Shown one piece after another: positions 8,801-16,297 of a DNA stretch of 40,911 nt. Where the stretch lies: NCBI RefSeq assembly GCF_900187975.1, contig NZ_FZPC01000045.1, positions 1-40,911 on the forward strand, in the 5' to 3' direction. The notes beneath the pieces are model-generated. The model did not search any database. It was not told the origin of the DNA and saw nothing but the letters and a program-made list of their open reading frames with translations. Origin of the DNA: Pseudomonas delhiensis (GTDB lineage Bacteria; Pseudomonadota; Gammaproteobacteria; Pseudomonadales; Pseudomonadaceae). A program made the position numbers and the translations under genes. The stretch's first letter is position 1, and the number at the start of each line of letters is the position of its first letter.

Positions 8801-11800
8801 AGCCTGAAGGTCGACGGCAGCGGCCAGGTCACCCTGACGCAGTACGCCGAGATCGACCATCCGCTGCCGGGCGCCACCGGCAACTACGCGACCCAGCAGG
8901 TCCCGCTGGCCACCGGGCTGGTGAGCCTGCAGGCCACCGCCAGCATCACCGACTACGATGGCGACAAGGCCAGCTCCACGGCCTCCCTCGACCTGGGCAA
9001 CAAGGTGGCCTTCGCCGACGACGGTCCGTCCATCTGCGTCGGCCTGGGTGGCCAGGCGGTGGCGGTGCAGACCCAGGATGCCGACACCATTGGCGCGAAC
9101 TTCGACACCGCCAGCGGCGACTTCACCGGCGCCTTCGTCATCACCTCGCAGAGTGCCGGCGCCGACGCCCCGGCCTCCGCGGTGAGCTGGAGCTACAGCC
9201 TCAAGCTGCTGGCCGGGCAGGGCGCCGACAGCGGGCTGAGCAGCGGCAACGCGACCATCCACCTGTACGACGTCGGCGGCAAGATCGTCGGCAGCACCGC
9301 CACCAGCCTGCAGGGCGTGACCGTGGCCAACACCGTGTTCGACCTGCGCCTGGACGGCAACGGCGGCAAGGTGATCCTCACCCAGTACTCGGCCATCCAG
9401 CACGACGGGCCGGGGGCTTCCGGCAACTACGACAGCCAGGTGGCCTGGCTGAAGACCGGTCTGGTCGGCCTGGAAGGCACCGCCAGCATCACCGACTACG
9501 ACGGCGACAAGGCCAGCAGCAGCCAGACCCTCGACCTGGGCAACAGGATCGGCTTCGCCGACGACGGCCCCACCGCGGTGGACGACCGTCCGCCGTGCCT
9601 GCTGGTGCAGCCGCCGCCGGCGGTCAACCTGACGCTGGTGCTCGACGTCTCCGGCAGCATGCAGGGCAGCAAGCTGGCGCAGGCCAAGGCCGCGCTGATC
9701 AACATGCTGCACGAGTACGCGTCCATGGGCCTGCTGGTCCAGGTCTCGCTGATCAGCTTCGCCTCCTCGGCCAGCGCCGCCACCCACTACAGCTTCGACG
9801 ACGCCGGCGACAGCGGCTACACCAGCCTGGTGAACGCCATCAACGGCCTGCAGGCCGGCGGCAACACCAACTACCAGGCCGCCCTGGAGCGCGCCCAGAC
9901 CAGCATCAGCGCCGACCTGAACGCGCCGGGGGCCGACCCCTCGGCCATCAACCGGGTGTACTTCATCTCCGATGGGCAGCCCACCACGGGTAGCACCAAC
10001 ACCGCGCTGGACAACTGGCAGAACTTCCTCGCCGCGCACAACGGCACCAGCAACAACGTCGAGGCCTTCGCCGTCGGCGTCGGCACCTCCATCACCGACC
10101 AGGACCTGGTGCGGGTGGACAGCCATGGCACGCCGGTCATCGTCACCGACCCCGGCGACCTCGGCGCCACTCTGGTCAACCTCAGCCACCTCGACGCGGT
10201 CAGCGGCAACCTGCTGGCCAACGACCTGCCGGCCAGCGCCGACGGCACCGTGCGCATCACCCAGGTGAGCATCGGCGGCGAGACCTTCGCGGTGGACGCC
10301 AACGGCAACCTCACCAACCTCGACCCCAATGCCAGCCACGCCACCGGCAGCTACAACGCCAGCAGCGGCCTGCTGACCATCAGCACCGACAGCGGCACCC
10401 TGACGCTGTACCTGAAGGACGGCGGCGGCCACCACATGGGCGACTACACCTATGCGGTCAAGGCCGGGGTGAGCTTCCCGGAAAGCGGGCAGATCAGCGA
10501 GTCGTTCCAGTACACCATCGTCGATGGCGACGGCGACACCGCCACGGCCAACCTCGACATCTGCCTGAAATACGGCGCGCCCATCCTGGTGGTGGGCAGC
10601 AACGCCAGCGACGTCGACGGCTCCACCACCGCCCACACCGTGCCCAGCCCGCTCGGGCCGGACCACGGCACCATCGCCGGCAGCTTCGGCAACGACGTGC
10701 TGATCGGCGACGTGGGCGGGGTGAGCACCACCACGGTGCCGGGCAAGAACTACAACATCGCGCTGATCATCGATACCTCCGGCAGCATGGCCGATGCCTC
10801 GGGGACCGCCGGGCTCAGCCGCATGGCCCTGGCCAAGGCGGCGCTGATCAATCTGCTGAACCAGATCAAGGGGCACGACGGCACCATCAACCTGGCCCTG
10901 GTGTCCTTCGCCGACGGCTCGACCCTGACCCAGGTGCACGGCCTTAACAGCACCAACGTCGCCACCCTGATCAGCGCCATCAACAGCCTCGGCGCCGTGG
11001 GCGGGACCAACTACGAGGCGGCGCTGAAGTCCACCGTCGACTGGTTCAACGCCACCGTGGCCGGGGGCGCCAACGCCGCCCACGACTACATCAACCTGGC
11101 GTTCTTCCTCACCGATGGCAACCCGACCACCTACATCGGCGACAACAGCAACAGCGGCAACGTCACCAACTACCACGACATCAAGGACGCGCTGGACGTC
11201 GCCAACAGCATGCTCAACGGCGGCGGCGTGCTCAGCGGCGGCGACCATGTGTCGGTGAACGCCATCGGCATCGGCGACGGCATCAACAGCGGCATCCTGC
11301 AGTTCTTCGACAACACCAGCACCACGGGCACCGCCACCCTGCATTTCACCGGCAACACCCCGGACCTCACCGCCAACGTCGGCCAGCCGCAGGTCATCAA
11401 TACCGCCGAACAGCTGCAGACCGCGTTGCAGGAAGGCTTCACCAACAGCTCGCCGCAGGCGGTGGGCCACGACCACCTGGTGGGCGGCGACGGCAACGAC
11501 ATTCTCTTCGGCGACGTGATCAACACCGACGCCCTGAGCTGGACCGGGCATGCCGCCGGCACCCACAACGGCGCCGGCTACCAGGGCCTGGTGGACTACC
11601 TGAGCGCCGCCAACGGCGGCGCCGCGCCGTCCCAGAGCCAACTGACCAACTACATCGTCGCCCACGCCTACGAGCTCAACGTCGCCGGCGATACCCGCGG
11701 CGGCAACGACACCCTCGAAGGCGGCAAGGGCGACGACCTGCTGTTCGGCCAGGGCGGCAACGACACCCTGCTCGGCGGCGACGGCAACGACATCCTGTTC

Positions 11801-12199
11801 GGCGGCATGGGCGACGACAGCCTCACCGGCGGCGCCGGCGCCGACCAGTTCGTCTGGCAGAAGGGCGAGACCGGGCATGACGTGATCAAGGACTTCAACA
11901 TCGGCGAGGGCGACTCGCTGAACCTGGCCGACCTGCTGCAGGGCGAGCACGCCACCGTCGATTCGCTGGCGCAGTACCTGACCTTCTCGGTCAACGCCAC
12001 CACCGCGACCACCACCATCTCGGTGAACCCCACGGGCGCGACGGGGGGTGCGACCACCCAGACCATCGACCTGGTCAACGTCGACCTGGTGGCGAAGTAC
12101 GCCGGCCACAGCGGCGGCGCCATCGTCTCCAGCGGCGACACCCACACGGTGCTCAATGGCCTGCTGACCGACCACGCGGTGAAGGTGGACACCGTCTGA
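5834..12199 (+). CDS. LapA/BapA-like giant RTX adhesin with retention module and two VWA domains
   Basis: This is a cell-surface biofilm adhesin exported by the divergent type I system. The 2121-residue protein starts with the LapA-type retention module (MASLVGIVSKAVGEVFAVAA to about residue 125), which is thought to fold in the periplasm and plug the TolC-like channel. It carries TAAG at residues 119-122, the LapG protease recognition motif. Next come a Pro-rich linker (about 176-197), five repeats of about 180 residues (nucleotides about 6850-9543), a VWA domain with MIDAS motif DVSGS (1271-1275), a Cadherin-like/T1SS-143-like stretch, a second VWA with DTSGS (1647-1651), and RTX nonapeptides such as GGDGNDILFGG (about 1884-1895 and 1955-2013). 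The C-terminus after them should hold the secretion signal. The ATG has GGAGG upstream. LapD and LapG are not in the window. PAO1 BapA is the likely comparison. Confidence 0.93.
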   Translation: MASLVGIVSKAVGEVFAVAADGSRRILHQGDKLFVGEQLVTGHEGAVAVAIAGGGELTLGRDSSMPMSSQLVAAAHHQYADSAPAQAPATPSQQDLTDVKALQAAIAAGQDPSQVAEATAAGPSFSAGGNAKAGGGHSFVLLTETGGRVDPDIGFPTGPLASGPLFPRPFDGVPSPEQAQAAPPPEPPAPPEPPAPPVDGVPSAGNAATVVDEDGLPGGIQGNDDLPGVGASASGSLGYSFGPDGPGSFAWGTTGLPALTSGGVALSYSVSPDGHVLTASANGQTVFTLTLTSLANGTYELVLQQPLDHPQHGVEDDIALSVPYTLTDGNGTPASGSLAILVNDDSPTAGLALDGEAPSLFSHDEGTRGGASESVSADFASAFQATLAYGADGAGSVAWHYSLNVTSQGEASGLSSGGQGIHLYLIGGVVVGSTAASAGAVSSANSVFTLAVDAASGKVTLTQYAVIDHALPGDTGGFDSQHVSLGNDLVQLQGSVTITDRDGDPASASQNLDLGGRIGFADDGPSIGIGASTAQLGSLVTQDADTLGSNFDTATTSFAAAFAITSQNAGADGPATVGWSYALKLDVAEGSQSGLNSAGQKIYLYEQNGQIIGSTASSEGGVNASNTIFSLKVDGSGNVTLTQYAEIDHALPGATGNYAAQQAFLGTGLVSLDATATITDYDGDKASSTASLDLGNKVAFDDDGPSICIDLSGKAPVLLHTQDADTIGSNFDTATTSFAAAFAITSQSAGADTPASVSWSYALKLDVAEGTQSGLNSTGQKIYLYEQNGQIIGSTASSEGGVNASNTIFSLKVDGSGNVTLTQFAEIDHALPGATGNYAAQQAFLGTGLVSLDATATITDYDGDKASSSASIDLGNKVAFDDDGPSICIDPSGSKPVVLLTHDADTIGSNFDTATTSFAAAFAITSQSAGADTPASVSWSYALKLDVAEGSQSGLNSAGQKIYLYEQNGQIIGSTASSEGGVNASNTVFSLKVDGSGQVTLTQYAEIDHPLPGATGNYATQQVPLATGLVSLQATASITDYDGDKASSTASLDLGNKVAFADDGPSICVGLGGQAVAVQTQDADTIGANFDTASGDFTGAFVITSQSAGADAPASAVSWSYSLKLLAGQGADSGLSSGNATIHLYDVGGKIVGSTATSLQGVTVANTVFDLRLDGNGGKVILTQYSAIQHDGPGASGNYDSQVAWLKTGLVGLEGTASITDYDGDKASSSQTLDLGNRIGFADDGPTAVDDRPPCLLVQPPPAVNLTLVLDVSGSMQGSKLAQAKAALINMLHEYASMGLLVQVSLISFASSASAATHYSFDDAGDSGYTSLVNAINGLQAGGNTNYQAALERAQTSISADLNAPGADPSAINRVYFISDGQPTTGSTNTALDNWQNFLAAHNGTSNNVEAFAVGVGTSITDQDLVRVDSHGTPVIVTDPGDLGATLVNLSHLDAVSGNLLANDLPASADGTVRITQVSIGGETFAVDANGNLTNLDPNASHATGSYNASSGLLTISTDSGTLTLYLKDGGGHHMGDYTYAVKAGVSFPESGQISESFQYTIVDGDGDTATANLDICLKYGAPILVVGSNASDVDGSTTAHTVPSPLGPDHGTIAGSFGNDVLIGDVGGVSTTTVPGKNYNIALIIDTSGSMADASGTAGLSRMALAKAALINLLNQIKGHDGTINLALVSFADGSTLTQVHGLNSTNVATLISAINSLGAVGGTNYEAALKSTVDWFNATVAGGANAAHDYINLAFFLTDGNPTTYIGDNSNSGNVTNYHDIKDALDVANSMLNGGGVLSGGDHVSVNAIGIGDGINSGILQFFDNTSTTGTATLHFTGNTPDLTANVGQPQVINTAEQLQTALQEGFTNSSPQAVGHDHLVGGDGNDILFGDVINTDALSWTGHAAGTHNGAGYQGLVDYLSAANGGAAPSQSQLTNYIVAHAYELNVAGDTRGGNDTLEGGKGDDLLFGQGGNDTLLGGDGNDILFGGMGDDSLTGGAGADQFVWQKGETGHDVIKDFNIGEGDSLNLADLLQGEHATVDSLAQYLTFSVNATTATTTISVNPTGATGGATTQTIDLVNVDLVAKYAGHSGGAIVSSGDTHTVLNGLLTDHAVKVDTV
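7381..9543 (+). repeat. Tandem 540-bp repeats inside the adhesin gene
   Basis: Four consecutive units start at 7381, 7921, 8461 and 9001, with lengths of 540, 540, 540 and 543 bp. A more diverged unit of about 534 bp precedes them. Each encodes about 180 residues opening near (K/R)(V/I)(A/G)F(A/D)DDGPSI and containing QDADTIGSNFDTATTSFAAA-like and ITDYDGDKAS segments. The first three units are very similar in DNA, with long identical runs. Units 1 and 2 share AT-richer synonymous codons around 7635-7750 and 8175-8290; unit 3 does not. Confidence 0.9.
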
Positions 12200-12218
12200 C
12201 CGCGCCGCAAGGGCGCCC

Positions 12219-12246
12219 GCGACCGCCGCCCCAGGGCGGCGGTCGC
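12219..12246 (+). terminator. Strong hairpin just after the adhesin gene
   Basis: Arms gcgaccgccgccc and gggcggcggtcgc (13 bp, perfect) are separated by two bases, starting 20 bases after the adhesin stop. No T-run follows, so intrinsic termination is uncertain; the hairpin may stabilise the long mRNA end instead. Confidence 0.5.
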
Positions 12247-12367
12247 GTATCCGCTGGGGGATGGCGGCGCATATCCGCGATGAATGATCGTCGCGCCCCG
12301 GCATTCGCTCGCCCTATGCTTGGCCGACTGCACCTCCCCAATCGAACAACAAGCAACGAGGTTTCCC

Positions 12368-13552
12368 ATGCGTGAAGTGGTGATCGTCGACAGCGTCCGT
12401 ACCGGCCTGGCCAAGTCCTTCCGCGGCAAGTTCAACATGACCCGGCCCGACGACATGGTGGCCCACTGCATCGACGCGCTGCTGGCGCGCAACGGGCTGG
12501 ACCCGCTGCTGGTGGACGACTGCGTGGTCGGCGCCGGCTCCAACGAGGGCGCCCAGGGCCACAACATCGGCCGCAACGCCGCGGTGCTGTCGAAGCTCGG
12601 CATCCACGTCGCCGGCATGACCCTCAACCGCTACTGCTCCTCGGGCCTGCAGGCCATCGCCATCGCCGCCAACCAGGTGGCCTCCGGCTGCAGCGACATC
12701 CTGGTGGCCGGCGGTGTCGAGTCCATCACCCTGACGGCCAAGTCGCGCAACACCGACCACTTCGTCAACCCGCGCCTGGAAGCGGAATTCCCGGGGATCT
12801 ACTACCCCATGGGGCAGACCGCCGAGATCGTCGCCCGCCGCTACAACGTCACCCGCGAGGAACAGGACCTCTACGCCCTGCAGAGCCAGCAGCGCACCGC
12901 CCGCGCCCAGGCCGAGGGCCTGTTCGACGACGAAATCGTGCCGATGAACGTGCGCTACGCCGTGGAAGACAAGGCCACCGGCGAGAAGAAGGTGGTCGAA
13001 GGCGTGGTCGACCGCGACGACTGCAACCGCCCGGACACCACCCTCGAAGGCCTGAACTCCCTGAAGCCGGTGTTCGCCGAGGACGGCTCGGTGACCGCCG
13101 GCAACGCCTCGCAGCTTTCCGACGGCGCCTCCATGACCCTGGTGATGAGCCTGGACAAGGCGCTGGAGCTGGGCCTCAAGCCCAGGGCCTTCTTCCGCGG
13201 CTTCACCGTGGCCGGCTGCGAGCCGGACGAGATGGGCATCGGCCCGGTGTTCTCGGTGCCGAAACTGCTCAAGGCCCGCGGCCTGCAGATCGACGACATC
13301 GACCTCTGGGAACTCAACGAAGCCTTCGCCTCGCAGTGCCTGTACGCACGCAACCGCCTGGGCATCGACAACGAGAAGTACAACGTCAACGGCGGCTCCA
13401 TCTCCATCGGCCACCCCTTCGGCATGACCGGCTCGCGCCAGGTCGGCCACCTGGTGCGCGAACTGCAGCGGCGCAACCTGCGCTACGGCATCGTGACCAT
13501 GTGCGTGGGCGGCGGCATGGGCGCCACCGGCCTGTTCGAAGCGGTCCGCTGA
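12368..13552 (+). CDS. Acetyl-CoA C-acyltransferase (thiolase family)
   Basis: This is a cytoplasmic thiolase of 394 residues that would cleave or form beta-ketoacyl-CoA. Cys90 in NRYCSSGLQ is the acyl-accepting cysteine. The His of GHPFGMTGSR and the Cys of CVGGGMGATG complete the catalytic set. The ATG at 12368 is chosen over the upstream in-frame start at 12284 because it gives the standard thiolase N-terminus (MREVVIVDSVRTGLAKSFRG) and has GAGG about 8 bases upstream. It stands alone, 168 bp after the adhesin gene and closed by its own terminator, with no dehydrogenase or hydratase partner beside it. A biosynthetic role cannot be excluded; substrate chain length cannot be read from the sequence. 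Confidence 0.93.
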   Translation: MREVVIVDSVRTGLAKSFRGKFNMTRPDDMVAHCIDALLARNGLDPLLVDDCVVGAGSNEGAQGHNIGRNAAVLSKLGIHVAGMTLNRYCSSGLQAIAIAANQVASGCSDILVAGGVESITLTAKSRNTDHFVNPRLEAEFPGIYYPMGQTAEIVARRYNVTREEQDLYALQSQQRTARAQAEGLFDDEIVPMNVRYAVEDKATGEKKVVEGVVDRDDCNRPDTTLEGLNSLKPVFAEDGSVTAGNASQLSDGASMTLVMSLDKALELGLKPRAFFRGFTVAGCEPDEMGIGPVFSVPKLLKARGLQIDDIDLWELNEAFASQCLYARNRLGIDNEKYNVNGGSISIGHPFGMTGSRQVGHLVRELQRRNLRYGIVTMCVGGGMGATGLFEAVR

Positions 13553-13590
13553 GCCTGGCGGCCGTCCCCACGCAGGAGGGCCGATAGCGA

Positions 13591-13619
13591 AGCCCCGGCA
13601 GCGATGCCGGGGCTTTTTT
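13591..13619 (+). terminator. Intrinsic terminator of the thiolase gene
   Basis: The stem agccccggca / tgccggggct with loop gcga is followed by six T. It lies about 40 bases after the thiolase stop. Confidence 0.9.
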
Positions 13620-13633
13620 CGTTGCGGGCTTTT

Positions 13634-13673
13634 CGTAGGAGCGAGGGGGGGCGCCTAGCTCTTGCTCGCGAAT
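13634..13673 (+). repeat. Composite intergenic repeat, second copy of 331-372
   Basis: The sequence cgtaggagcgag, then ggggggcgcctagct, then cttgctcgcgaat matches the reverse complement of 331-372 with only a few changes. It looks like the common gtaggagcgagcttgctcgcgaa unit with about 16 extra bases in its middle. Confidence 0.65.
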
Positions 13674-13714
13674 GGTGTTCTGCCGGCCAGGTTCGGCGTG
13701 CGTCCTGAAGAACG

Positions 13715-13872
13715 CCCTCTCCCTAACCCTCTCCCTGAAGGGAGAGGGGACCGTTCGGTGTGCTCGGGTGTTTCGGCGTTAGCCGGCTGCCGCGAAGTTT
13801 CCGACTGACGCCAAATCTTCTCTCGGCACGGACAAGCCCCCTCTCCCTTCAGGGAGAGGGCTGGGGAGAGGG
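13715..13872 (+). repeat. ~155-bp intergenic element bounded by ccctctccct palindromes (copy A)
   Basis: Both ends carry the palindrome ccctctccctgaagggagaggg or its reverse, and the core is non-coding. The element is the reverse complement of 28088-28236. About 55 bases at one end are identical between the copies (agaggg...cggacaagcc side) and the core is diverged but alignable. This suggests a dispersed, non-autonomous element. The remainder of the 13620-14024 gap holds a gttcgcgagcaaactcgctcctac unit at about 13914-13939 and no gene. Confidence 0.7.
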
Positions 13873-13965
13873 AAGGGAGGTCAGCCGATGCACCAATACA
13901 CCTGGGAAACTCCGTTCGCGAGCAAACTCGCTCCTACGAAAAGAACCTGCCCCCGGAAGACACCC

Positions 13966-13996
13966 AAAGAAAAACCCCGGCACCTGGCCGGGGTTC
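13966..13996 (-). terminator. Intrinsic terminator of the DUF6316-like gene
   Basis: Read on the minus strand, the stem accccgg / ccggggt with a seven-base loop is followed by a run of T (the aaaaa before 13974 on the plus strand). It lies just past the stop of the small minus-strand gene. Confidence 0.8.
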
Positions 13997-14024
13997 ATGA
14001 TTCGCCTAAAAAACCGAACAACAC

Positions 14025-14234
14025 CTACTGCGCCACCCGCGCATACAACCCGGCGGCCTGCTGCATTCGGCTGATGTACTGCATCACCTCGCGTTCCGCA
14101 TCGAAGCGGGTGAAGAACGGCCCTTCCAGCGTGCCCTCGCGGGTCGAGAAGAAATACTGGCCATTGACCGCGCTGATCCGGTCGCTGCGATAGTGGGTGC
14201 CCGGCTCGCCGTCAGTCACTCTTTTACCGAACAT
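14025..14234 (-). CDS. Small DUF6316-like protein
   Basis: This is a 69-residue, soluble-looking protein of unknown function (MFGKRVTDGEPGTHYRSDRI at the N-terminus, then YFFSTREGTLEGPF and a C-terminal helix with EREVMQYI). The pattern R-S-D-R-I, YFxTREG, GPF resembles a small protein family common in Pseudomonas and annotated DUF6316; this assignment is from memory. The ATG at 14234 is preferred because GGGAGG lies 10 bases upstream; the in-frame GTG at 14249 overlaps that site. It is a single gene with its own terminator, convergent with the thiolase and divergent from lsfA. Confidence 0.75.
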   Translation of the reverse strand: MFGKRVTDGEPGTHYRSDRISAVNGQYFFSTREGTLEGPFFTRFDAEREVMQYISRMQQAAGLYARVAQ

Positions 14235-14334
14235 GAAGACACCTCCCACACCTGCGGGTTAATGATTTCAGTGTAGCCAGGCCCTGCGGCGGCGTGGCGC
14301 AGGCGACGAATGGACGGCGGCGGGGGCCCTGGCG

Positions 14335-14435
14335 GCTATGCTCAATGGCCAGCGGCACGAGGCTGGTCGGCTATATATCTGTTTGGTTATAAGAAAATCA
14401 AAATATATTCTTTTTAATGAATTCCGGCCTTGTGC
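14335..14435 (+). promoter_or_regulatory. AT-rich promoter region of lsfA
   Basis: Between 14370 and 14425 the base composition turns sharply AT-rich (ggttataagaaaatcaaaat and attctttttaatgaattcc). The stretch shares ggttataa with the region before cysB and gaaaatcaaaa with gaatatcaaaa before ssuE. A CysB-controlled promoter is expected for lsfA from P. putida work, but no exact site could be assigned. Confidence 0.5.
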
Positions 14436-14468
14436 ATAGTGAACCCACACGAACCAGGAGCCCAACCC

Positions 14469-15107
14469 ATGAGTCTGCGTCTCGGCGACATCGCCCCCGA
14501 CTTCGAACAGGAATCCAGCGAAGGCCGCATCCGTTTCCACGAGTGGCTTGGCGACAGCTGGGGCATTCTCTTCTCCCACCCGGCGGACTTCACCCCGGTG
14601 TGCACCACCGAGCTGGGCCTGACCGCCAGGCTCAAGGACGACTTCGCCAAGCGCGGCGTCAAGGTCATCGCGCTGTCGGTGGACCCGGTGGAGTCCCACG
14701 TGAAGTGGATCGACGACATCAACGAGACGCAGAACACCGTGGTCAACTTCCCCATCATCGCCGACGCCGACCGCAAGGTCTCCGAACTGTACGACCTGAT
14801 CCACCCGAACGCCAACGACACCCTGACCGTGCGTTCGCTGTTCGTCATCGACCCGAACAAGAAGGTGCGCCTGACCATCACCTACCCGGCCAGCACCGGG
14901 CGCAACTTCAACGAAATCCTGCGGGTGGTGGACTCTCTGCAACTGACCGACAACCACAAGGTCGCGACGCCGGGCAACTGGCAGGACGGCGACGAGGTGG
15001 TCATCGTGCCCTCGCTGAAGGACGAGGACGAAATCCGCCAGCGCTTCCCCAAAGGCTACCGCGCGGTCAAGCCGTACCTGCGCCTGACGCCGCAGCCCAA
15101 CCGCTGA
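14469..15107 (+). CDS. lsfA: LsfA, 1-Cys peroxiredoxin of the sulfate-starvation response
   Basis: This is a cytoplasmic thiol peroxidase (Prx6-type) that reduces hydroperoxides with one catalytic cysteine. The 212-residue product has the AhpC/TSA fold with the peroxidatic motif at residues 37-47 (HPADFTPVCTT, Cys45) and the long C-terminal Prx6 domain (GNWQDGDEVVIVPSL). Cys45 is the only cysteine and Met1 the only methionine. The ATG at 14469 gives the standard start MSLRLGDIAPDF; the reading frame extends upstream to 14430 without adding family sequence. It precedes the sulfonate gene block, as in other Pseudomonas, where lsfA is induced by sulfate starvation. A terminator separates it from the transporter genes, so it is probably transcribed alone. 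Confidence 0.95.
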   Translation: MSLRLGDIAPDFEQESSEGRIRFHEWLGDSWGILFSHPADFTPVCTTELGLTARLKDDFAKRGVKVIALSVDPVESHVKWIDDINETQNTVVNFPIIADADRKVSELYDLIHPNANDTLTVRSLFVIDPNKKVRLTITYPASTGRNFNEILRVVDSLQLTDNHKVATPGNWQDGDEVVIVPSLKDEDEIRQRFPKGYRAVKPYLRLTPQPNR

Positions 15108-15163
15108 TTTTCCCGCGGCTGCCCCGCGCGGCCGCACCTGTTCCAAACCACGAGTAGGGTATT

Positions 15164-15190
15164 CGGCCGGTTCGCCGGCCGCCTTTTTTT
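15164..15190 (+). terminator. Intrinsic terminator of lsfA with TTCG tetraloop
   Basis: The stem cggccgg / ccggccg closed by a ttcg loop is followed by cc and seven T, 56 bases after the lsfA stop. It separates lsfA from the downstream ABC importer genes. Confidence 0.92.
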
Positions 15191-15286
15191 CTGTTCCCGC
15201 CCGGCCCCGCGCCGCGCTTTCTTTCCGCTCTGACTTGCCCGCCACACGGGGAGAAGACGTCAGCCACGCCGCCAAGGAGATCGACC

Positions 15287-16294
15287 ATGGGTCCGTCCAC
15301 CTGGCGCCGCAGCCTGACCGCCGCTCTCCTGGCGTGTCTGCCGCTCGGTGCCTTCACTTCCGCCGCTCACGCCGAAACCCCGAAGGAAGTCCGCCTGGAC
15401 TACGCCTACTACGCGCCCACCAGCCTGGTGCTCAAGCACTTCGGCTGGCTGGAGCAGGCGCTCAAGCCCGAGGGCACCGAGGTGCGCTGGGTGTTCAGCC
15501 AGGGCAGCAACCGCTCGCTGGAATACCTCAACGCCGGCAGCACCGACTTCGCCTCCACCGCGGGGCTGGCCGCGGTACTCAGCCGCGCCAACGGCAGCCC
15601 GCTGAAGACCGTGTACATCGCCTCGCGCCCGGAATGGACCGCGCTGGTGGTGCCCAAGGACTCGCAGCTCAAGTCCCTGGCCGACCTCAAGGGGCGCAAG
15701 GTGGCCGCCACAAAGGGCACCGATCCCTACCTGTTCCTGCTGCGCAGCCTGCAGAGCGCCGGCCTGGGCAAGGGCGACGTGGAGATCGTCCACCTGCAGC
15801 ACCCCGACGGCCGTACCGCGCTGGAACGCGGCCAGGTGGACGCCTGGGCCGGGCTCGACCCGCACATGGCGGCCAGCGAGCTGCAGGCCGGCTCGCGCCT
15901 GCTGTACCGCAACGTCGACTTCAACAGCTATGGCGTGCTCAGTGTCACCGAGCGCTTCGCCCGCGAGCAGCCGCAACTGATCAAGCAGGTCATCGGCGCC
16001 TACGAGCGGGCCCGCCACTGGGCCATCGAGCACCCGGAGGAGACCGCCAGGCTGCTGGCCGAAGAGGCCAGGCTGCCGCTGGAGGTCGCCAGGCTGCAGC
16101 TCTCGCGCACCGACTTCAGCCAGCCGCTGCCCGGCGCCGAGCAGGTCGCCGCGCTCAAGGCCGCCGCGCCCATCCTGGTGGACGAGCAACTGGTACGCCC
16201 CGGCACCGACGTGGCCAGGGTGGTGGACCAACTGATCGATCCGCAACTGGCCGGCGAGGTCATCGGCAAGCAACCGCTGGCCAGGGCGCAGTGA
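15287..16294 (+). CDS. ABC transporter substrate-binding protein, sulfonate/nitrate (SsuA/TauA) family
   Basis: This periplasmic binding protein probably captures an organosulfur compound. The 335-residue product has a Sec signal peptide (MGPSTWRRSLTAALLACLPL, cleavage near AHA) and the SsuA-like fold: VRLDYAYYAPTSLVLKHFGW, NAGSTDFASTAGLAAV, LADLKGRKVAATKGT and ERGQVDAWAGLDP. The start has AAGGAG seven bases upstream. The mature chain contains no Cys and one Met. It forms one unit with the permease (3-base gap) and the ATPase that follow. It is clearly different from the SsuA encoded 2.5 kb downstream, so its ligand should differ (another sulfonate, taurine-like compound or sulfate ester). 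The exact substrate cannot be read from the sequence. Confidence 0.88.
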   Translation: MGPSTWRRSLTAALLACLPLGAFTSAAHAETPKEVRLDYAYYAPTSLVLKHFGWLEQALKPEGTEVRWVFSQGSNRSLEYLNAGSTDFASTAGLAAVLSRANGSPLKTVYIASRPEWTALVVPKDSQLKSLADLKGRKVAATKGTDPYLFLLRSLQSAGLGKGDVEIVHLQHPDGRTALERGQVDAWAGLDPHMAASELQAGSRLLYRNVDFNSYGVLSVTERFAREQPQLIKQVIGAYERARHWAIEHPEETARLLAEEARLPLEVARLQLSRTDFSQPLPGAEQVAALKAAAPILVDEQLVRPGTDVARVVDQLIDPQLAGEVIGKQPLARAQ

Positions 16295-16297
16295 ATC

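Noticed and set aside
8150..12304. 1384-codon minus-strand frame opposite the adhesin gene
   Set aside because: It mirrors the repeats of the adhesin and has no ribosome site or recognisable domain; it is the antisense frame of a gene with strong third-position GC.
13715..13872. CRISPR-like array
   Set aside because: The ccctctccct units form palindromes in a single element; there are no regularly spaced direct repeats with unique spacers.
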